Shown here: positions 60,961 through 64,000 of the stretch, piece after piece | How positions within the stretch are numbered: the first letter of the stretch is position 1 | Layout of the letters: each line of letters starts with the position of its first letter | Assembly: GCF_014195325.1 (NCBI RefSeq) | Contig: NZ_JACIBK010000008.1 | Coordinates: 124,001-188,000, forward strand | Direction of reading: 5' to 3' | Source of the DNA: Rhizobium sp. BK650 | GTDB taxonomy: Bacteria > Pseudomonadota > Alphaproteobacteria > Rhizobiales > Rhizobiaceae | Length of the DNA stretch: 64,000 nt | Position numbers and translations under genes: made by a program | The notes under the pieces: model-generated | Told to the model about the DNA's origin: nothing | Databases searched by the model: none | What the model saw: only the letters and a program-made list of their open reading frames with translations

Positions 60961-62388
60961 ATGGCTGAGGCAGCTACCCGCTCTGTCGGCAAAGTCACCC
61001 AGGTTATCGGCGCCGTCGTCGACGTTGCTTTCGAAGGCGAACTGCCGGCGATTTTGAACGCGCTCGAAACTGACAATAATGGCAACCGCCTGGTTCTCGA
61101 AGTCGCTCAGCATCTGGGCGAAAACGAAGTCCGCACCATCGCCATGGACTCGACCGAAGGTCTCGTTCGCGGCCAGCAGGTTACCGATACCGGCGCGCCG
61201 ATCTCGGTTCCGGTTGGCGACGAAACGCTCGGCCGTATCATGAACGTCATCGGCGAGCCGGTCGACGAAGCAGGTCCGCTGAATACCGCTCACAAGCGCG
61301 CGATCCACCAGGATGCTCCGGCTTATGTCGAACAGTCCACGGAAGCGCAGATCCTCGTCACCGGCATCAAGGTCGTCGACCTTCTCGCTCCCTACGCAAA
61401 GGGTGGCAAGATCGGTTTGTTCGGCGGTGCAGGCGTTGGCAAGACCGTTCTCATCATGGAACTGATCAACAACGTCGCCAAGGCGCACGGTGGTTACTCG
61501 GTCTTCGCAGGCGTTGGTGAGCGTACCCGCGAAGGCAACGACCTTTACCATGAAATGATCGAGTCGGGCGTCAACAAGCATGGCGGCGGTGAAGGCTCCA
61601 AGGCTGCGCTCGTTTACGGCCAGATGAACGAACCACCGGGCGCTCGTGCTCGTGTCGCTCTGACCGGTCTGACGGTTGCTGAACATTTCCGCGACCAGGG
61701 CCAGGACGTTCTGTTCTTCGTCGACAACATCTTCCGCTTCACGCAGGCTGGCTCGGAAGTGTCTGCTCTGCTCGGTCGTATTCCTTCGGCCGTTGGTTAT
61801 CAGCCGACGCTCGCCACCGATATGGGCCAGATGCAGGAACGCATCACCACGACGACGACGGGTTCGATCACCTCGGTTCAGGCCATTTACGTTCCTGCCG
61901 ACGACTTGACCGACCCGGCACCGGCAACCTCGTTCGCCCACCTTGACGCAACAACCGTTCTGTCGCGTTCGATCGCTGAAAAGGGCATCTACCCGGCCGT
62001 TGACCCGCTCGACTCTACGTCGCGCATGCTCGACCCGCTTGTTGTTGGCGAAGAGCACTACGAGATCGCTCGTAAGGTTCAGTCGACGCTGCAGCGCTAC
62101 AAGGCTCTGCAGGACATCATCGCCATCCTGGGCATGGACGAATTGTCTGAAGAAGACAAGCTGGCGGTTGCCCGCGCCCGTAAGATCGAGCGCTTCCTGT
62201 CGCAGCCGTTCTTCGTTGCTGAAGTCTTCACCGGCTCGCCGGGCAAGCTGGTTGCTCTCGAAGACACGATTAAGGGCTTCAAGGGTCTCGTCAACGGCGA
62301 GTACGACCACTTGCCGGAAGCAGCCTTCTACATGGTTGGATCGATCGACGAAGCCGTCGAGAAGGCCAAGAAGCTCGCTGCTGCTTGA
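60961..62388 (+). CDS. atpD: F0F1 ATP synthase subunit beta
   Basis: A 475-residue catalytic F1 subunit. The P-loop is GGAGVGKT (near residues 157-164), the catalytic Glu is in GVGERTREGNDLY, and the Walker B strand ends in FFVDNIFR. The frame extends 18 codons upstream into atpG without similarity. Its TGA overlaps by one base the ATG of a small ORF, not atpC. Confidence 0.98.
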   Translation: MAEAATRSVGKVTQVIGAVVDVAFEGELPAILNALETDNNGNRLVLEVAQHLGENEVRTIAMDSTEGLVRGQQVTDTGAPISVPVGDETLGRIMNVIGEPVDEAGPLNTAHKRAIHQDAPAYVEQSTEAQILVTGIKVVDLLAPYAKGGKIGLFGGAGVGKTVLIMELINNVAKAHGGYSVFAGVGERTREGNDLYHEMIESGVNKHGGGEGSKAALVYGQMNEPPGARARVALTGLTVAEHFRDQGQDVLFFVDNIFRFTQAGSEVSALLGRIPSAVGYQPTLATDMGQMQERITTTTTGSITSVQAIYVPADDLTDPAPATSFAHLDATTVLSRSIAEKGIYPAVDPLDSTSRMLDPLVVGEEHYEIARKVQSTLQRYKALQDIIAILGMDELSEEDKLAVARARKIERFLSQPFFVAEVFTGSPGKLVALEDTIKGFKGLVNGEYDHLPEAAFYMVGSIDEAVEKAKKLAAA

Positions 62389-62627
62389 TGAGCGACGCTC
62401 ACGACGAGATATTCTGCTGCGACACTCTCAAAAGTGTCGTGGCAGAGCTTCCTGATCCGGCGGCGCCGACCATCTACCGGGCCGACAATGGCGTGATGAT
62501 GATGGTCGTCGGGTTGGCTCAGACCGAGGAGGGTCTCGGTTATCTCGATTACGCGATGATGCACTGCCCGTTCTGCGGGACCAAATTGCAAGATGCAAAA
62601 GCCATAGCCGAGAAGGTAAGTCACTGA
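62388..62627 (+). CDS. small cysteine-containing protein between atpD and atpC
   Basis: A 79-residue protein that I do not recognise. It has a CC pair near residue 10 and a CPFCGTKL motif near residue 61, so a metal or thiol role is possible though only one CxxC exists. An acidic, Met-rich middle (GVMMMVVGL) separates them. Both ends are one-base overlaps (TGATG) with atpD before and atpC after, implying tight coupling in the ATP synthase operon. It could be a translation-coupling ORF, an assembly factor or a regulator; codon use fits real coding. It is not a known F1 subunit. Confidence 0.75.
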   Translation: MSDAHDEIFCCDTLKSVVAELPDPAAPTIYRADNGVMMMVVGLAQTEEGLGYLDYAMMHCPFCGTKLQDAKAIAEKVSH

Positions 62628-63034
62628 TGGCTGACAATTTCAACTTTGAGCTCGTTTCGCCGGAGCGCCTGCTGCTGTCGGAAATGGTGACTGAGGTCGT
62701 CATTCCCGCCACCGAAGGTGAGATGACGGTCATGGCTAATCATGCACCGGCGATGACGACCATCAAGCCGGGCATCGTAAGTGTTCGCTCTTCTTCCGGT
62801 TCGAAGCAGGATTACGTCGTGTTCGGCGGTTTCGCTGACATCCTGCCGACCGGCTGCACGCTGCTTGCTGAATCTGCTGTTCCGGTGGAAGAACTCAATA
62901 AGGACGAACTGACCCGCCGCATCGAAGCTGCGAAGCAGGAACTTGAGGATGTCGTGCATCATGAGCACAAGTCCAAACTCGAGCACTTCATCATGGAAAT
63001 GACCCGGCTGCAGGGCATGGTCGGTCAAGACTAA
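62627..63034 (+). CDS. atpC: F0F1 ATP synthase subunit epsilon
   Basis: A 135-residue rotor subunit with the N-terminal beta-sandwich (FELVSPERLLLSEMVTEVVIPATEGEM-type opening, then HAPAMT) and a C-terminal helical hairpin (about 88-130). It regulates ATP hydrolysis by F1. It ends the operon and is followed by a terminator. Confidence 0.96.
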   Translation: MADNFNFELVSPERLLLSEMVTEVVIPATEGEMTVMANHAPAMTTIKPGIVSVRSSSGSKQDYVVFGGFADILPTGCTLLAESAVPVEELNKDELTRRIEAAKQELEDVVHHEHKSKLEHFIMEMTRLQGMVGQD

Positions 63035-63067
63035 TCGCTTCAGGCAGACATCGCAGATTGAACATGA

Positions 63068-63090
63068 AAGCGGCCCTCAAGGCCGCTTCT
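63068..63090 (+). terminator. intrinsic terminator after atpC
   Basis: AAGCGGCC (63068-63075) pairs with GGCCGCTT (63081-63088) around CTCAA, followed by CTCTATG, a weak T tail. It is 34 bases after the atpC stop. Confidence 0.75.
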
Positions 63091-63189
63091 CTATGTAAAC
63101 AAGTTGCATTTATCCTGACGAATGCTGCAAAGCAAAACAGGCGGTATCTCTCCGCCTGCCTGACCTGTCTAGTCTCCGAAAATTACGTA

Positions 63190-63927
63190 TCAGAAGCCGG
63201 TGCCGCCGCGCAGTTCGGAGAGCAGCGTGTTGAACAGAATTTTCATATCCAGCCAGATGCTGAAATTTCTAATGTAGTAGATATCACTGGCTATGCGGGC
63301 GCGTGCTTCCGTCGGGCGTTCCGTCGGGCCGCGCCAGCCGCGCGTCTGGGCGAGGCCGGTGATGCCAGGCCGCATCAGATGGCGGTAATGATATTCCGGC
63401 ACCAGTTCCTCGTAGAGCATGCCGGCTGCCCGCATGTTGATCGCATGGCAGCGAGGGCCGACGAGCGACATATCCCCTTTGATGACATTGAGAAGCTGCG
63501 GAAGCTCGTCGATGTTGGTCTTGCGCAGAAAGGCGCCGATCCGCGTCACGCGCCGATCATCCTTGACGGTCTGTTCTACGCCGGTGGGATCACAAAGATC
63601 TGCCTGCATGGAGCGAAACTTATAGACAGTAATCTTGCTGCCCTTCAAACCCCAGCGAACCTGTCGGAAAAACACCGGGCCGCCGTCATCGAGCACAATG
63701 AGAAGCGCAATCGTGAGAAGAACCGGAAACAGGACGACCAACGCACTTGTTGCGCCGAAAATGTCGAAAGCTCTCTTCAAGCCGAGCTGAAACCTGTTCA
63801 GGCTACCCATTGCAGCAAAGCTTTCGGGCTGGCGAATGTTGGAATTCGCTGCGTCGAGAGCCTTCATCTTCACTGTCTTTTCAGAGAAAGCCGTGTCCAG
63901 AAGCTTGTTTGAAGTAAACACGTTCAT
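63190..63927 (-). CDS. bacterial sugar transferase (phosphoglycosyl transferase)
   Basis: A 245-residue monotopic phosphoglycosyl transferase that puts the first sugar phosphate on undecaprenyl phosphate for exopolysaccharide. KRAFDIF opens the domain near residue 50, a hydrophobic re-entrant helix follows at about 58-78, then GGPVFFRQVRWG, YKFRSMQ, the catalytic Asp-Glu in NIDELPQLLNV, SLVGPR and RPGITGLAQ. It resembles the ExoY/PssA group, with a 45-residue N-terminal extension. The start at 63927 was chosen from the sequence upstream of the domain and is uncertain. No other polysaccharide gene is in view, so the sugar cannot be named. Confidence 0.88.
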   Translation of the reverse strand: MNVFTSNKLLDTAFSEKTVKMKALDAANSNIRQPESFAAMGSLNRFQLGLKRAFDIFGATSALVVLFPVLLTIALLIVLDDGGPVFFRQVRWGLKGSKITVYKFRSMQADLCDPTGVEQTVKDDRRVTRIGAFLRKTNIDELPQLLNVIKGDMSLVGPRCHAINMRAAGMLYEELVPEYHYRHLMRPGITGLAQTRGWRGPTERPTEARARIASDIYYIRNFSIWLDMKILFNTLLSELRGGTGF

Positions 63928-64000
63928 TAAGCAACGTCCGTGGAAATACTCGCATATTGCGTCGCGCTGGCACAAATACATGGATGAGATCGGTTTGTCA

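Noticed and set aside
60060..62310. Long minus-strand frames opposite atpG and atpD
   Set aside because: Same cause as at typA: strong codon bias of ATP synthase genes on the plus strand leaves long open antisense frames. No recognisable protein results.

Overview
The window is a stretch of core chromosome from an alphaproteobacterium, most likely a Rhizobium-type member of the Rhizobiaceae. The reasons are gene order (mdh-sucCD-sucAB-lpdA in one run, atpHAGDC separated from the F0 genes, hemC divergent from tsaD with a Mic60-like gene and hemY downstream), high-GC coding sequence with GTG/TTG starts, an Omp19-like lipoprotein, an IalB-family protein, and two mosaic palindromic repeats of the kind scattered through rhizobial intergenic DNA. 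The species cannot be fixed by eye. I saw no phage, insertion sequence, CRISPR array, tRNA or rRNA gene.

Layout. 0-5 kb: an ABC exporter pair (permease cut by the left edge) divergent from tesA, then thpR, a low-molecular-weight tyrosine phosphatase, a pterin dehydratase, a DUF1232 protein and an ECF sigma factor with no anti-sigma neighbour. 5-11.7 kb: IalB-like secreted protein, rlmN, a three-gene ABC importer, a LysE exporter and an SDR. 11.9-20.7 kb: argG, a second LysE protein, an M3 peptidase, typA, a GNAT enzyme, ppa, and the small genes for DUF167 and YggT proteins. 20.7-31.8 kb: an MFS exporter; a minus-strand heme run (hemC, hemD, Mic60-like, hemY, TerB-like, amidotransferase); and the divergent tsaD-gpsA-YciI-EVE-methyltransferase run.

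32-50 kb is the heart of the window: sdhCDAB, followed by a decayed nucleotidyltransferase gene once translationally coupled to sdhB, an Omp19-like lipoprotein, zapE, then mdh-sucC-sucD-sucA-sucB-lpdA. This encodes most of the oxidative half of the TCA cycle from 2-oxoglutarate to oxaloacetate, apart from fumarase. Five extra genes are interleaved: a DUF1579 protein, a YciI protein, two secreted proteins and an SDR. 50-64 kb: cytochrome b561, a TraB/GumN protein, xerC, an acyltransferase, an AAA ATPase, priA, a DUF4345-like protein, atpHAGDC with a small cysteine-containing ORF before atpC, and a sugar transferase at the right edge.

The least expected non-coding feature is the 170-base sucD-sucA gap. 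It holds four successive hairpins, the last lying between a strong Shine-Dalgarno sequence and the sucA start codon, where folding would restore normal spacing. This is a candidate cis-acting RNA control of 2-oxoglutarate dehydrogenase. Other points are a ppa terminator buried in the coding sequence of the convergent DUF167 gene, a 94-base convergent coding overlap, and a perfect palindrome upstream of mdh. Nothing here is clearly an undescribed multi-gene system.
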